Source of the DNA: Bacteroidota bacterium
Lineage (GTDB): Bacteria > Bacteroidota > Ignavibacteria > UBA10030 > UBA8401
Length of the DNA: 64,000 nucleotides
Reading direction: 5' to 3'
Assembly (NCBI GenBank): GCA_021796215.1
Contig: JAJYOK010000006.1
Location: forward strand, 64,201-128,200
Every line of letters begins with the position of its first letter. The stretch's first letter is position 1. Shown in pieces: positions 8,682 to 18,500 of the stretch. Below the pieces are notes generated by a model. That model did not search any database, was not told the DNA's origin, and worked only from the letters and a program-made list of their open reading frames with translations. The translations under genes and the position numbers were made by a program.

Positions 8682-9410
8682 TTATTGAACGATTACTAAA
8701 TGTTTTTCAACGTTTGAAAACTCTTCGCTTCCTTTAAATGTAAGCGGAAGAGAATGTATGAAAAGTTTTGGAAAAAATCTTTGCGCGACGGCAAACTCTT
8801 CAGAAAGATCTCCTCCTTTGAATGCGATAAGCGAAGGGTTTTTCAAAACCAATCTGTCTGTCCGGGTGACGGCTGAATCAAAATCAGCGGCTGCTTTTTC
8901 TTGTTTGTTAATTCGCAAAAACGGATATCCATATTTAATTAAGTCTTTAAGGTTTGAGACTGCTCTAACAATAACGGCGCTAAAAGATTTTTGCATTGCC
9001 GCCTCTTTTTGAACATCTTCTGCCCTTCCACAGACTGCGGAGGCATTTGGAAGATGCAGCTCGGAAATCATTGCCGATACCGCACTGATCTTTTTTTGTA
9101 TTGAATCGAGCAGAACAAATTCAATATCAGGGAGCATAATGCTTAACGGAATTCCCGGCAATCCTCCACCTGTTCCCAAATCTAAAATACGCGCGTTGAA
9201 ACTAAAGTCAATTTTAAAGAGAACCGCCAACGACATAAAGATGTGTGTCTTCCAGAGATTTTCCTGATTTTTTCTTGAGACAAGATTAATCTTTTCGTTC
9301 CAATTAAGAATCTGCTTTTTATATGCTTGAAGCCGCTGGAGTTGAATGGCTGTTATTGTGACGCCATTTTTCTTCAGTATTGTATGCAGCCAAAGCTCTT
9401 CGTCGTTCAA
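8682..9410 (-). CDS. rsmG: 16S rRNA m7G527 methyltransferase
   Basis: 242 residues. RsmG (GidB) methylates N7 of G527 in 16S rRNA using SAM. Motif I is ILDLGTGGGLPGIPLSI, followed by VLLDSIQKKISAV and RAVSNLKDLIKYG. The start appears to be TTG at 9410, because AAGGG lies at good spacing before it and the sequence MNDEELWLHTILKKNG fits the family N-terminus. It is the usual partner of mnmG (gidA-gidB). A parS-like site fills much of the gap to mnmG. Confidence 0.93.
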   Translation of the reverse strand: MNDEELWLHTILKKNGVTITAIQLQRLQAYKKQILNWNEKINLVSRKNQENLWKTHIFMSLAVLFKIDFSFNARILDLGTGGGLPGIPLSIMLPDIEFVLLDSIQKKISAVSAMISELHLPNASAVCGRAEDVQKEAAMQKSFSAVIVRAVSNLKDLIKYGYPFLRINKQEKAAADFDSAVTRTDRLVLKNPSLIAFKGGDLSEEFAVAQRFFPKLFIHSLPLTFKGSEEFSNVEKHLVIVQ

Positions 9411-9426
9411 TTGTTTCCCTTGGAGC

Positions 9427-9440
9427 GTTTCACGTGGAAC
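9427..9440. promoter_or_regulatory. parS: parS-like ParB binding site 1
   Basis: GTTTCACGTGGAAC matches the ParB/Spo0J consensus TGTTTCACGTGAAACA at all inner positions except one; the B. subtilis consensus also allows GTTCCACGTG. It lies in the 34-base gap between mnmG and rsmG. A second identical 14-mer is at 11323-11336. parS sites cluster around the replication origin and often sit by gidA-gidB, but no parA or parB is in this window. Confidence 0.75.
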
Positions 9441-9444
9441 AAAA

Positions 9445-11319
9445 TTACTTTCTGAGATGAATGGTAATGACGGAAATGTCTGAGTGTGTTACTCCCGAGA
9501 TACGAGATGCCTGCCCTATCGAACGCGGCCGAATGCGTTGCAGCCTGTCTTTCCCTTCATTGCTCAGCGACTTGATTGCAGTGAAATCAAAATCTTCAGG
9601 GATCTCAAATTCTTCAAATTTTGAAAAACGCACAATCTGTTCCCGCTCACGCCTGATGTAGCCTTCATATTTAATATCTATTTCAATTTGTTCTGCTACC
9701 AGGGCGTTCTTTAAAAAAGGTTTCTTTTTATCGTCAATCAGTGCAGCTAAATCCGAGAATGTAATGTTTGGTCTCTTAAGAATATTTGACATTCGCTCAT
9801 GTTCGGCAATCGTTGGTAATCCCTTTCGCTCGAGAAGTTGATTAACCGCTTTGGGAGAAATGAAAGTCGAATTTAAATATTCAATGCCAGCTTTGATTTC
9901 TTTTTCCTTAGCAGCAAGTTTTGAAATTGTCTCATTATTGATCAGTCCGAGCTGAAAGCCTTTTTTCATAAGTCTTCTGTCGGCGTTATCTTGACGAAGA
10001 ATTAACCGATGCTCTGCACGAGAAGTGAACATTCGGTACGGTTCGTCGGTAGATTTATTGATGAGGTCGTCAATCATAACGCCAATGTATGCTTCATCGC
10101 GTCGGAGTATAAACGGATCGAGATTCTTCACTTTCAAAGCGGCATTGATTCCTGCAACGAGTCCCTGCCCTGCTGCTTCTTCATAACCGGATGTCCCGTT
10201 TATTTGTCCGGCGAAAAAGAGTCCGGAAACAATTTTAGTCTCAAGTGTATGTTTGAGCTGATGCGGCGGAAAAAAATCATACTCGACAGCGTAACCAGCT
10301 CGCAGCATTTTCACATTTTCCAAGCCTGCGATTGATTGCAATCCTTCATACTGAATTTCTTCAGGCAAGCTTGTAGAGAATCCGTTTACATAAACAACGT
10401 TGGTGTTGTAACCTTCGGGCTCAAGAAAAATTTGATGGCGGTCTCGTTCGGCAAAGCGATGAATTTTATCTTCAATTGAAGGACAATAGCGCGGACCAAT
10501 TCCCTTGATTCTTCCCGTGAACATAGGCGAGCGGTCGAAACCTTTTTCCAAAATCTTATGCGTTCGTTTGTTCGTGTACGTCAAGTACATCAGAATCAGC
10601 CGGTTAGTAATTTTTTCATTTTGAAATGAAAATGGCGCCGGCGGATTGTCGCTTTCTTGAATTTCAACAGAAGAGAAATCTATACTACCAATATCAATTC
10701 GAGGTGGTGTCCCGGTTTTTAATCTTCCGGAGACAAATCCTAATTCTCGAAGAGACTCTGTTACACCGCGAGCAGGAGGCTCTCCAAATCTGCCGCCAGC
10801 CCTGTTTTTTAGACCGGTATGCATAAGCCCGTTCAAAAAAGTCCCCGCGCACAAAACCAGACTTTGGCAAAAAATTTCGTGGCTTGAAAACGTTCGGATG
10901 CCCTTTATGATAGCATTTTCCACTAAAACTTCCGCAACGGAATCTTCAAGCACATCAATACCATCTTGTTCGAAAATTCTTCTTTGAGCTTCCCTGGAAT
11001 ACCATTCGCGATCGTTCTGTGAACGAGGCGACCAGACGGCAGGGCCTTTTGATTTATTCAGCATCTTGAATTGAATGCCCGTTGTATCGGCAATCTTCCC
11101 CATCTCGCCGCCAAGAGCATCAATTTCTCGAACAATGTGTCCTTTTGCGGTTCCGCCAATGGCTGGGTTACACGACATTCTTCCAATGGAAGCAGCACTC
11201 AAAGAAATCAAAAGCGTGGAGCAGCCCATTCGCGCAGACGCAAGCGAAGCTTCTATTCCCGCATGCCCTCCGCCAATTACTATGACATCGTAGGATAATT
11301 TTGGAGGATTAACAACCAT
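9445..11319 (-). CDS. mnmG: tRNA U34 carboxymethylaminomethyl synthesis enzyme, FAD subunit
   Basis: 624 residues, typical for MnmG (GidA), which with MnmE modifies wobble U34 of certain tRNAs. The FAD-binding Rossmann loop is [28 protein letters not shown] carries one of the conserved cysteines, and [11 protein letters not shown] and [17 protein letters not shown] are family signatures. The C-terminal helical part ends with [18 protein letters not shown]. mnmE is immediately upstream in the same orientation with only 17 bases between them. That gap is almost entirely the second parS-like site. There is no obvious ribosome site, so coupling to mnmE translation is possible. Confidence 0.97.
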   Translation of the reverse strand: MVVNPPKLSYDVIVIGGGHAGIEASLASARMGCSTLLISLSAASIGRMSCNPAIGGTAKGHIVREIDALGGEMGKIADTTGIQFKMLNKSKGPAVWSPRSQNDREWYSREAQRRIFEQDGIDVLEDSVAEVLVENAIIKGIRTFSSHEIFCQSLVLCAGTFLNGLMHTGLKNRAGGRFGEPPARGVTESLRELGFVSGRLKTGTPPRIDIGSIDFSSVEIQESDNPPAPFSFQNEKITNRLILMYLTYTNKRTHKILEKGFDRSPMFTGRIKGIGPRYCPSIEDKIHRFAERDRHQIFLEPEGYNTNVVYVNGFSTSLPEEIQYEGLQSIAGLENVKMLRAGYAVEYDFFPPHQLKHTLETKIVSGLFFAGQINGTSGYEEAAGQGLVAGINAALKVKNLDPFILRRDEAYIGVMIDDLINKSTDEPYRMFTSRAEHRLILRQDNADRRLMKKGFQLGLINNETISKLAAKEKEIKAGIEYLNSTFISPKAVNQLLERKGLPTIAEHERMSNILKRPNITFSDLAALIDDKKKPFLKNALVAEQIEIDIKYEGYIRREREQIVRFSKFEEFEIPEDFDFTAIKSLSNEGKDRLQRIRPRSIGQASRISGVTHSDISVITIHLRK

Positions 11320-11322
11320 AGC

Positions 11323-11336
11323 GTTTCACGTGGAAC
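11323..11336. promoter_or_regulatory. parS: parS-like ParB binding site 2
   Basis: GTTTCACGTGGAAC, identical to 9427-9440. It occupies 14 of the 17 bases between the mnmE stop codon and the mnmG start. Two exact copies, both confined to intergenic gaps on either side of one gene, make chance unlikely. Confidence 0.75.
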
Positions 11337-12737
11337 TTATTTTCCTATGCAAAACTTTGAAAAAATATTTTGTAGGATATCATCTGGAGTTGTTATACCA
11401 ATGATTTCACCAAGATAATCAAGTGCCGCCCTCAAATCAACAGCTACAAAATCGCCGCTTAAGTTGTCAATTAAAGTTTGGCGAGCAAGCTGAAGCCTAT
11501 CAGTGGTTTTCTCTAAGGCAACTTTGTGTCTTTCGTTCTGAAGAAGTACGCTGCTTGAGAGCGAGTCGTAATCAGGAAGAGAAACCTGGAAAAGTTTCTG
11601 CTTGAACTCCGAAATACCGGCGCCCGTCAGGCAAGAAACAGACATTTGAGATTCGTTACTGAATAGCGTAATATCAAAATGGAAATTCGGATTTACGATG
11701 TCACTTTTGTTCAGGAGAAAAATGACGGCACTTTTATTTTTTCGAGCTGATTGTAATAAGTTTTGATAAAGATTTTTATCATCGGCCGTTATCTCCACTG
11801 ATCCGTCAACAATCACAACAATAACGGAAGCAGAGTTAACCTGTTCATGTGTGCGGCGAACGCTCTCTTCCTCGATCATATCTTCCGATTGTCGAATACC
11901 TGCCGTGTCCACTAATCGAACTAAAAGTCCGTTTATGGAAAGATTTTCTTCAATGATATCGCGGGTTGTTCCCGGAATGTCGCTCACAATAGCACGATTT
12001 TGCTGCAGCAGTAAATTAAGCAAGCTTGATTTACCGGCATTCGGTTTGCCCGTAAGAACAACTTTCACGCCATCCCGCAGGATTCTTCCGTATTGGTACG
12101 AAGCCAGCAATTCACGTATGTCTGTTATTAATTTATCAAGTTGTTGTACCACGTCGTCCTTTTTTGTTAGCTCAATTCCTTCTTGAGAAAAGTCTAATTC
12201 TAACTCCAATAACGAACATAGGTGTATTAGTTCTTTCCTAAAGCCCTCTATCCGCTGAGTAAGAATCCCTGACAACTGGGCTAATGATGCCCCGTGGGCT
12301 TTTTCTGTTTTTGCCTGAATCAACGCTGCAACCGCCTCCGCTTGTGTTAAATCCATTCGTTCATTCAAAAATGCGCGCAGGGTAAATTCACCCGGGTCTG
12401 CCATGCGGGCGCCCTGATGCAAAATTGTAGCCAATACCAGGTTTGCCAAATACATTCCACCATGGCAGCTGATTTCTACACTGTCTTCGCCAGTGTAAGA
12501 ATGCGGTGCCCGAAATACGGAAGCAAGCACCTCGTCAATCATTTTTCCATTTGCGTCTATAAAATGGCCAAAATGAATGGTGTGTGATGATGCCGCAAGC
12601 AATGGTTTTCCGCCGGAAAACAAAGAATTACAAATAGAAATAGCTTTTTCCCCGCTCACACGAATAACGGATATTCCACCCTCACCCACCGGTGTTGCAA
12701 TTGCTGCGATCGTGTCGTGTCGTTGTCTCAAGGGCAT
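11337..12737 (-). CDS. mnmE: tRNA modification GTPase MnmE
   Basis: 466 residues. An N-terminal tetrahydrofolate-binding domain (HDTIAAIATPVGEGGISVIRVSG) and a helical domain surround a G domain with G1 GKPNAGKSSL, G2 GTTRD, G3 DTAG and G4 NKSD. The protein ends with the conserved CIGK, whose Cys is characteristic of the family. It works with MnmG on tRNA wobble uridine. It is divergent from the ilv operon, with 388 bases between the two, and is the first gene of the minus-strand run mnmE-mnmG-rsmG-murQ-DUF2461-rluE. Confidence 0.97.
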   Translation of the reverse strand: MPLRQRHDTIAAIATPVGEGGISVIRVSGEKAISICNSLFSGGKPLLAASSHTIHFGHFIDANGKMIDEVLASVFRAPHSYTGEDSVEISCHGGMYLANLVLATILHQGARMADPGEFTLRAFLNERMDLTQAEAVAALIQAKTEKAHGASLAQLSGILTQRIEGFRKELIHLCSLLELELDFSQEGIELTKKDDVVQQLDKLITDIRELLASYQYGRILRDGVKVVLTGKPNAGKSSLLNLLLQQNRAIVSDIPGTTRDIIEENLSINGLLVRLVDTAGIRQSEDMIEEESVRRTHEQVNSASVIVVIVDGSVEITADDKNLYQNLLQSARKNKSAVIFLLNKSDIVNPNFHFDITLFSNESQMSVSCLTGAGISEFKQKLFQVSLPDYDSLSSSVLLQNERHKVALEKTTDRLQLARQTLIDNLSGDFVAVDLRAALDYLGEIIGITTPDDILQNIFSKFCIGK

Positions 12738-12789
12738 GGCTTAATATATTCCGTGCTGTGCTGAATTCCAAATTCCCAACATTTTTTTC

Positions 12790-12824
12790 TTGACAAAAGT
12801 TGTAATATTGTTATCTTATCTTTG
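12790..12824 (+). promoter_or_regulatory. Promoter region of the ilv operon
   Basis: TTGACA (12790-12795), 16 bases, then TATCTT (12812-12817) reads as a sigma70-type promoter with a weak -10. An overlapping TATCTTTG (12817-12824) also fits the Bacteroidota TAnnTTTG box. Either would place the transcript start roughly 40 bases before the leader peptide at 12862. Confidence 0.55.
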
Positions 12825-12861
12825 TATAAGAAAGCAGTAAATTCTTATCACGATCCCATAT

Positions 12862-13011
12862 ATGTCCGATAAATTTTATACATACGAAAACAGAAGCCTT
12901 GCTTTGCACCGCGAAGTAAGTTCCAGAGATATTTCCGTTTTCTCCTTCTTTATCGGCATTACAATTATTTTGGGAAACCTACGCGGTATTCTATCGCTAA
13001 TTATTAGCTGA
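12862..13011 (+). CDS. Putative ilv leader peptide rich in Ile and Leu codons
   Basis: A 49-residue frame, unlike any enzyme, sits in the untranslated leader before ilvB. Its last 24 residues are loaded with the pathway's end products: seven Ile, four Leu and one Val, ending LRGILSLIIS just before TGA. That placement is what transcription-attenuation leader peptides of ilv operons show. An 11-bp inverted repeat begins six bases after the stop. There is no good Shine-Dalgarno sequence, and the stretch could instead be a small hydrophobic membrane protein. Confidence 0.5.
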   Translation: MSDKFYTYENRSLALHREVSSRDISVFSFFIGITIILGNLRGILSLIIS

Positions 13012-13016
13012 GAATA

Positions 13017-13112
13017 CTTCAGAGGTTACCCAAAACATATCTTACTACTCTCCAACTTCTACCGTAAGTGTCAGGGCGCAACCTCTGAAGAGAAACCGTA
13101 TTTTCTCTGAAG
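13017..13112 (+). promoter_or_regulatory. Candidate attenuator fold before ilvB
   Basis: CTTCAGAGGTT (13017-13027) pairs perfectly with AACCTCTGAAG (13080-13090). A second hairpin AGAGAAA/TTTCTCT (13089-13108) overlaps that right arm. CTCTGAAG is repeated at 13105-13112, so the left arm has two possible partners. These alternatives suit a switch governed by ribosome position on the Ile/Leu-rich leader peptide. Neither stem is followed by a T-run, so a classical intrinsic terminator is not evident; Rho or translational control would be needed. Confidence 0.4.
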
Positions 13113-13149
13113 ATAAAAATATTAATTGTCAAGAAAAGCTGAGGTTGCA

Positions 13150-14928
13150 ATGGCATTACAAAAAGACGGAAATTTAAATCCGCATAACCGATTAATGACC
13201 GGAGCGGAGATTTTTGTACGTTCTCTTATCGAAGAAGGCGTGGATATTGTTTTTGGTTATCCAGGCGGCGCAGTTATTGGCATCTATGACGCCCTGCACG
13301 ACATTTCGGACATCAAACATATTTTGACTCGTCATGAGCAAGGTGCAGTTCACGCTGCCGAAGGTTATTCAAAGGCAAGCGGCAAGCCCGGTGTCGCTCT
13401 TGTTACTTCCGGTCCCGGTGCAACGAACACCGTTACCGGTATTGCAGATGCCTATATGGACTCGATTCCAATTGTTGTGTTTACGGGGCAGGTTGCGCTG
13501 AAACTTATTGGCAACGATGCGTTTCAGGAAGCAGATATTGTTGGTATTACGCGTCCAATCACCAAACACAATTACCTTGTTCGCGATGTGAATGAGCTGG
13601 CGGCTACTATTAAAGAGGCATTCTACGTCGCAACAACCGGGCGTCCAGGTCCCGTGCTTGTTGATCTTCCCAAAGACGTTATGGCGAGCAAAGCGCATTT
13701 TGATTACCCGAAGAAAGTTGTTATGCGCTCCTATAATCCGCATGTTCAAGGACATACGAAACAAATTGTAAAAGCCGCTGAGTTGATCAACAAAGCGAAA
13801 AGGCCTGTGCTGTACGTTGGCGGTGGAACAATTCTTTCGAATGCTTCGGAAGAATTAAAAGCGCTCGCGCGAAAAGCCCGTATTCCCGTTACCACAACAC
13901 TGCACGGACTTGGTTCCTATCCGGAAAACGATGAGCTTGCAATGGGAATGCTTGGTATGCACGGCACGTGGTATTCAAACACCGCAGTGCATTATTGTGA
14001 TCTGCTCATTGCGGTCGGCGCGAGATTCGATGATCGTGTTACAGGAAATGTTGATGCCTTTGCGGCAGAGGCGAAGAAAATTCATATTGATATTGATCCT
14101 TCTGCCATCAGTAAAAATGTTAAGGTTGACGTTCCGATTGTCGGCGATGTAAAACATGTACTGCGGGATCTTCTTCCGCTTGTGCAGACACTTGATACGA
14201 AAGACTGGCTTCAAACGATCAAACAATGGAAAGAAGAGCATCCGCTTCGCTACCGTAACGGAAAACACATCCGAATGCAATATGTGATTCAAAGAATTGG
14301 CGAGATAACAAACGGCAACGCCGTGATTGTCTCCGATGTCGGTCAGCATCAAATGTGGGCGGCGCAGTTTTTCAAATATATTTATCCGCGCACGCACATC
14401 ACATCGGGCGGACTTGGAACGATGGGGTTCTCATTGCCTGCAGCGATGGGCGCGTCGTTTGCCCGCAAAGATATTCCGGTTGTTTCCCTCAGCGGCGACG
14501 GCGGAATTCAGATGAACATTCAAGAATTTGCAACGTGCGTCGAGTATAAAATTCCAATAAAAATTTTCATTTTGAACAATGGCTATCTCGGCATGGTGCG
14601 TCAATGGCAGGAACTCTTCTGGCGCCGGCGTTATTCTCAAGTGAAAATGTCAAGCCCCGATTTTGTGAAACTTGCGGAGGCGTACGGCTGTCCCGGCTTC
14701 CGCGCGGTACAAAAGGATGAAGTGAACGATGTTCTTGCTAAAGCCTTTGCCGTTAACGATGGACCTGTTGTTGTGGAATTCAAAGTTGTGAAAGAAGATA
14801 ATGTTTACCCGATGATTCCCGCAGGCATGACGTGGAAAGAACTGATGGACGTGCCGGACGAGGAATTGAAAAGCGTCAAAGGTGAAACACCTGAAATTGA
14901 AGAAATCATGGTACTTGCAAAAGGATAA
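13150..14928 (+). CDS. ilvB: Acetolactate synthase, large catalytic subunit
   Basis: 592 residues. A thiamine-diphosphate enzyme that condenses two pyruvates, or pyruvate and 2-ketobutyrate, in the first common step of branched-chain amino acid synthesis. The catalytic Glu is in [14 protein letters not shown]. The ThDP/Mg motif runs from SGDGGIQMN to [18 protein letters not shown] at 13150 is preferred over the upstream TTG because GAGG lies six bases before it and the domain starts soon after. The regulatory subunit ilvN follows after two bases. Control by the leader at 12862-13112 is inferred. Confidence 0.97.
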   Translation: MALQKDGNLNPHNRLMTGAEIFVRSLIEEGVDIVFGYPGGAVIGIYDALHDISDIKHILTRHEQGAVHAAEGYSKASGKPGVALVTSGPGATNTVTGIADAYMDSIPIVVFTGQVALKLIGNDAFQEADIVGITRPITKHNYLVRDVNELAATIKEAFYVATTGRPGPVLVDLPKDVMASKAHFDYPKKVVMRSYNPHVQGHTKQIVKAAELINKAKRPVLYVGGGTILSNASEELKALARKARIPVTTTLHGLGSYPENDELAMGMLGMHGTWYSNTAVHYCDLLIAVGARFDDRVTGNVDAFAAEAKKIHIDIDPSAISKNVKVDVPIVGDVKHVLRDLLPLVQTLDTKDWLQTIKQWKEEHPLRYRNGKHIRMQYVIQRIGEITNGNAVIVSDVGQHQMWAAQFFKYIYPRTHITSGGLGTMGFSLPAAMGASFARKDIPVVSLSGDGGIQMNIQEFATCVEYKIPIKIFILNNGYLGMVRQWQELFWRRRYSQVKMSSPDFVKLAEAYGCPGFRAVQKDEVNDVLAKAFAVNDGPVVVEFKVVKEDNVYPMIPAGMTWKELMDVPDEELKSVKGETPEIEEIMVLAKG

Positions 14929-14930
14929 TT

Positions 14931-15464
14931 ATGAGCGAGTTGACAGCTATGACAACGGCAAACGGACAAGACCGGAAGCACACAATTTCTATTTTGGTAG
15001 AAAATAAATTCGGTGCATTCAACAGAATTGCCGGATTGTTTGCGGCGAAAGGCTACAACATTGACAGTCTTACCGTTGGTCCAACAGAAGACGATGAAAT
15101 TTCCCGCATGACAATTGTAACACGCGGCGACGATTCCGTCATCGAACAAATTATGAAGCAGCTTAACAAAGTGATCAACACCGTAAAAGTTACAGACCTC
15201 ACATACGAAAGCTTTGTTGAACGCGATCTTGCACTGATTAAGGTGCAAACTAAAACCGACACGCGGTCGGAGATTATGCAGATTGCAGAAATTTTCCGTG
15301 CAAAGATTATTGACATCAGCCCGCGGACGGTTACAGTGGAAGCAATCGGCAGCGAACAGAAAGTGGACGCCATCATTAAAATGCTGAAACCGTTTGGCAT
15401 CAAAGAATTGGCGCGCACGGGCCGCGTTGCTTTGAAGCGTGAATTTCAAGGCGAAGTCAATTGA
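14931..15464 (+). CDS. ilvN: Acetolactate synthase, small regulatory subunit
   Basis: 177 residues. An N-terminal ACT domain (HTISILVENKFGAFNRIAGLF, RGYNIDSL-like AAKGYNIDSLTVG) is followed by the ACT_5-type C-terminal domain with DISPRTVTVEAIGSEQK. The subunit stimulates IlvB and confers valine feedback inhibition. Only two bases separate it from ilvB, and the start codon follows directly, so co-translation is likely. The length is slightly above E. coli IlvH (163) because of a polar N-terminal extension. Confidence 0.95.
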   Translation: MSELTAMTTANGQDRKHTISILVENKFGAFNRIAGLFAAKGYNIDSLTVGPTEDDEISRMTIVTRGDDSVIEQIMKQLNKVINTVKVTDLTYESFVERDLALIKVQTKTDTRSEIMQIAEIFRAKIIDISPRTVTVEAIGSEQKVDAIIKMLKPFGIKELARTGRVALKREFQGEVN

Positions 15465-15518
15465 ACCCGGACACACACATCATTGTAAACATTTTTCTTT
15501 CACATCGTTTGTAAAATT

Positions 15519-18500
15519 ATGAAGAGCACACATCCACACCACAACAGCGAAGAAATTCGGAAACAGTTTCCGCTGTACGATCCGCGTTTCGAACACGATG
15601 CCTGCGGTATGGGATTTGTCGCGCACTTAAAAGGGAAGAAGAGCCACAAAATTCTGACGCATGCCATCAAATCGGTGTGCAATCTCACGCATCGCGGAGC
15701 GGTGGATGCCGATGCGCAAACCGGCGACGGTGCCGGCGTGTTGACCCAAATTCCCGTCAAACTCTTGTTTGAAGAAATTCCCGACCTCGCTTCAAAAGTG
15801 AAAAGTGAATCAGATCTCGGTGTTGGCATGCTATTTATGCCGCATACAAATGAGCATTCGTTTATTACGTGCAAGTCAATTATAGAACACGTCGTTGCAC
15901 GCCGCGAATTGTATTTTCTCGGCTGGCGCATTGTGCCAACGGTTTCTTCTGCGCTCGGCGACAAGGCTGCCGCAACTCAGCCGAACATCCGTCAGGTGCT
16001 CATCGGCAGGCCCGTTCATTTAACACCGGAACAATTTGAGCGGGCGCTGTACATTGCTCGCCGGGAAATTGAAAAAGAAATTGAGAAAGCCGGCATCACA
16101 AATTTTTATGCCGTCTCGTTTTCAAGCCGGACGATTATCTACAAAGGATTGATGACGGCAACCGCGCTCGATAGATTCTATCTCGACCTTCAAAATTCTT
16201 CGTACGAAACCGCGCTGGCGATTTATCATCAGCGATTCAGCACGAACACATTTCCGAGATGGGAACTTGCGCATCCGTTCAGAATGCTTGCACACAACGG
16301 CGAGATCAATACGATTCAAGGAAATCGTAATTGGACAAAAGCGCGCGAAGCAGAACTCTCGTCAGATTTCTGGCACGACGATATCGAATTGCTGAAGCCG
16401 ATTATTCAGGCGGGCGGAAGCGATTCCGCAAATCTTGATAACGCGCTCGAAGCGTTAACGCTTTCGGGCCGCAACGTTTTACATTCGATGCTAATGCTTG
16501 TTCCGGAAGCGTGGAATTCTTCCCGCCGGGTTGAACCGGCTGTGCGCGGATTTTTCGAATACAACGAATGCTTCAGCGAACCGTGGGACGGACCGGCGGC
16601 GCTTGTATTCAGCGACGGCGTGACCGTTGCGGCATCGCTCGACCGCAACGGACTTCGTCCGGCGCGCTACAAAATTACAAGCGATGATATTATTATTCTC
16701 GGTTCGGAAGTCGGGCAAGTGAACGTTGAAGATGCAACAGTGGTGAAAAAAGGAAGACTTGGTCCCGGACAAATGATCGCCGTTGATACATCTCGCGGCA
16801 TGCTGATGAAAGACCTTGACATCAAGCGGCAAATGGCGAGTCAGAAACCATACGCGGAGTGGGTGAAGAATAATCTTTATCGGACCGGCCATCACGCGCC
16901 GCACTCCGGCGAATTATCTGCACCGATACAAACGGAAGATTTGCTTCGCCAGCAATTGTGCTTCGGTTATACCGCAGAAGAATTGAATTTGATTTTTGCA
17001 CCGATGATTGAAGAGGGGAAAGAAGCCATCGGCTCGATGGGCGACGATGCGCCGCTTGCCGTGCTTTCGCGCCAGCCGAAACTGCTCTCATCATATTTCA
17101 AACAGATGTTTGCGCAAGTCACGAATCCGCCGATTGATCCGATTCGCGAGCGGTCGGTTATGTCGCTTACAAGTAAGCTCGGCTACCGCAGAAACTGGTT
17201 TGGCGAAACACCCGATCATGCGAAGCAGGTTGAAATTCAAAGTCCATTCCTGTTTGATCATGAAGTAGAAGCACTGCGCTCAATGAACGATCCGGCGTTT
17301 CAGGCATCAACGCTTTCGACATTGTTTCGTGTGTCAGAAGGTTATGACGGTGCTGAAAGAAAGCTTGATGAATTATGCGCTGCCGCCGAGCAAGCTGCCG
17401 ACGAAGGAAAATATCTTGTCATTCTCAGCGACCGCGGCATCAACAAAGAGTTTGCACCGCTCCCAATTTTGTTGGCAACCGGCGCAGTTCACAACCATCT
17501 CATTCGTGCCAACAAGCGATTAAGGTTGAGTGTTGTAACAGAAACCGCCGAACCGCGCGACAGCCATCATTTTGCAACGTTGATTGGATACGGCGTCAAC
17601 GCAATCAATCCATATCTTGCGCTTGAAACAATTCGCCGGATTGTTGAATCGAAATTGAAAATGTCGAAGATGGCGCCGCAGGCGACAGACAGCGCATCGC
17701 AGGTGACGGTTGAGAAGGCGACTGAAAATTTCAAACATGCTATTGAAAATGGGATTTTGAAAATCATTTCGAAGATGGGAATCTCGCTGCTTGGCAGTTA
17801 TCGCGGCGCACAGATTTTTGAAGCGATCGGCATCGGCAAAGAAGTCATTGATAAATATTTCACCAACACGCCGTCGCGCATCGGCGGCGTTGGTTTGAAA
17901 GAAATTATAGATGAAGCGATCGTCCGCCATGCAAACGCGTACGGCAATGAAAGTCCGAAGCTGACCGACCCGGGAATGTACCGCTTCAAGAAAAACGGCG
18001 AGCTGCACGCGTGGTCGCCGGACGCGTTGCGGGCAATGCAGCAATTACGAAAATCCGGCAGCGTGGAAGACTACAAACATCTTTCAACGGCGCTGAATAA
18101 CCACGAGCCGATAGCGCTGAAAGATTTGATGGAATTCAAACCTTCAAAAGAATCGAAGCCGCTTGACGAAGTTGAGCCGGTGGAAGATATCGTGAAACGA
18201 TTCACAACGGCGGCAATGTCGCTCGGCGCAATTTCACCTGAAGCGCATGAGACAATAGCCATTGCAATGAATCGCATCGGCGGGAAAAGCAACACCGGCG
18301 AAGGCGGCGAAGATCCGGCGCGGTACCGTTCGCTTCCGAACGGCGATTCTGCAAACAGCGCCATCAAACAAATTGCGTCGGCGCGGTTCGGCGTGACGGC
18401 TGAATATCTTGCAAACGCAAAAGAAATTGAAATCAAAATGGCGCAAGGGTCGAAGCCGGGAGAAGGCGGTCAGCTTCCCGGACATAAAGTCTCGCCGCTG

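Noticed and set aside
12862-13112. T-box riboswitch before ilvB
   Set aside because: No T-box sequence (such as TGGNACCGCG) or specifier stem is seen; the leader peptide model fits better.
14805-15476. 223-residue minus-strand frame over ilvN
   Set aside because: Shadow of ilvB/ilvN coding sequence; composition (many Cys, His, Phe, Asn) is typical of antisense frames.
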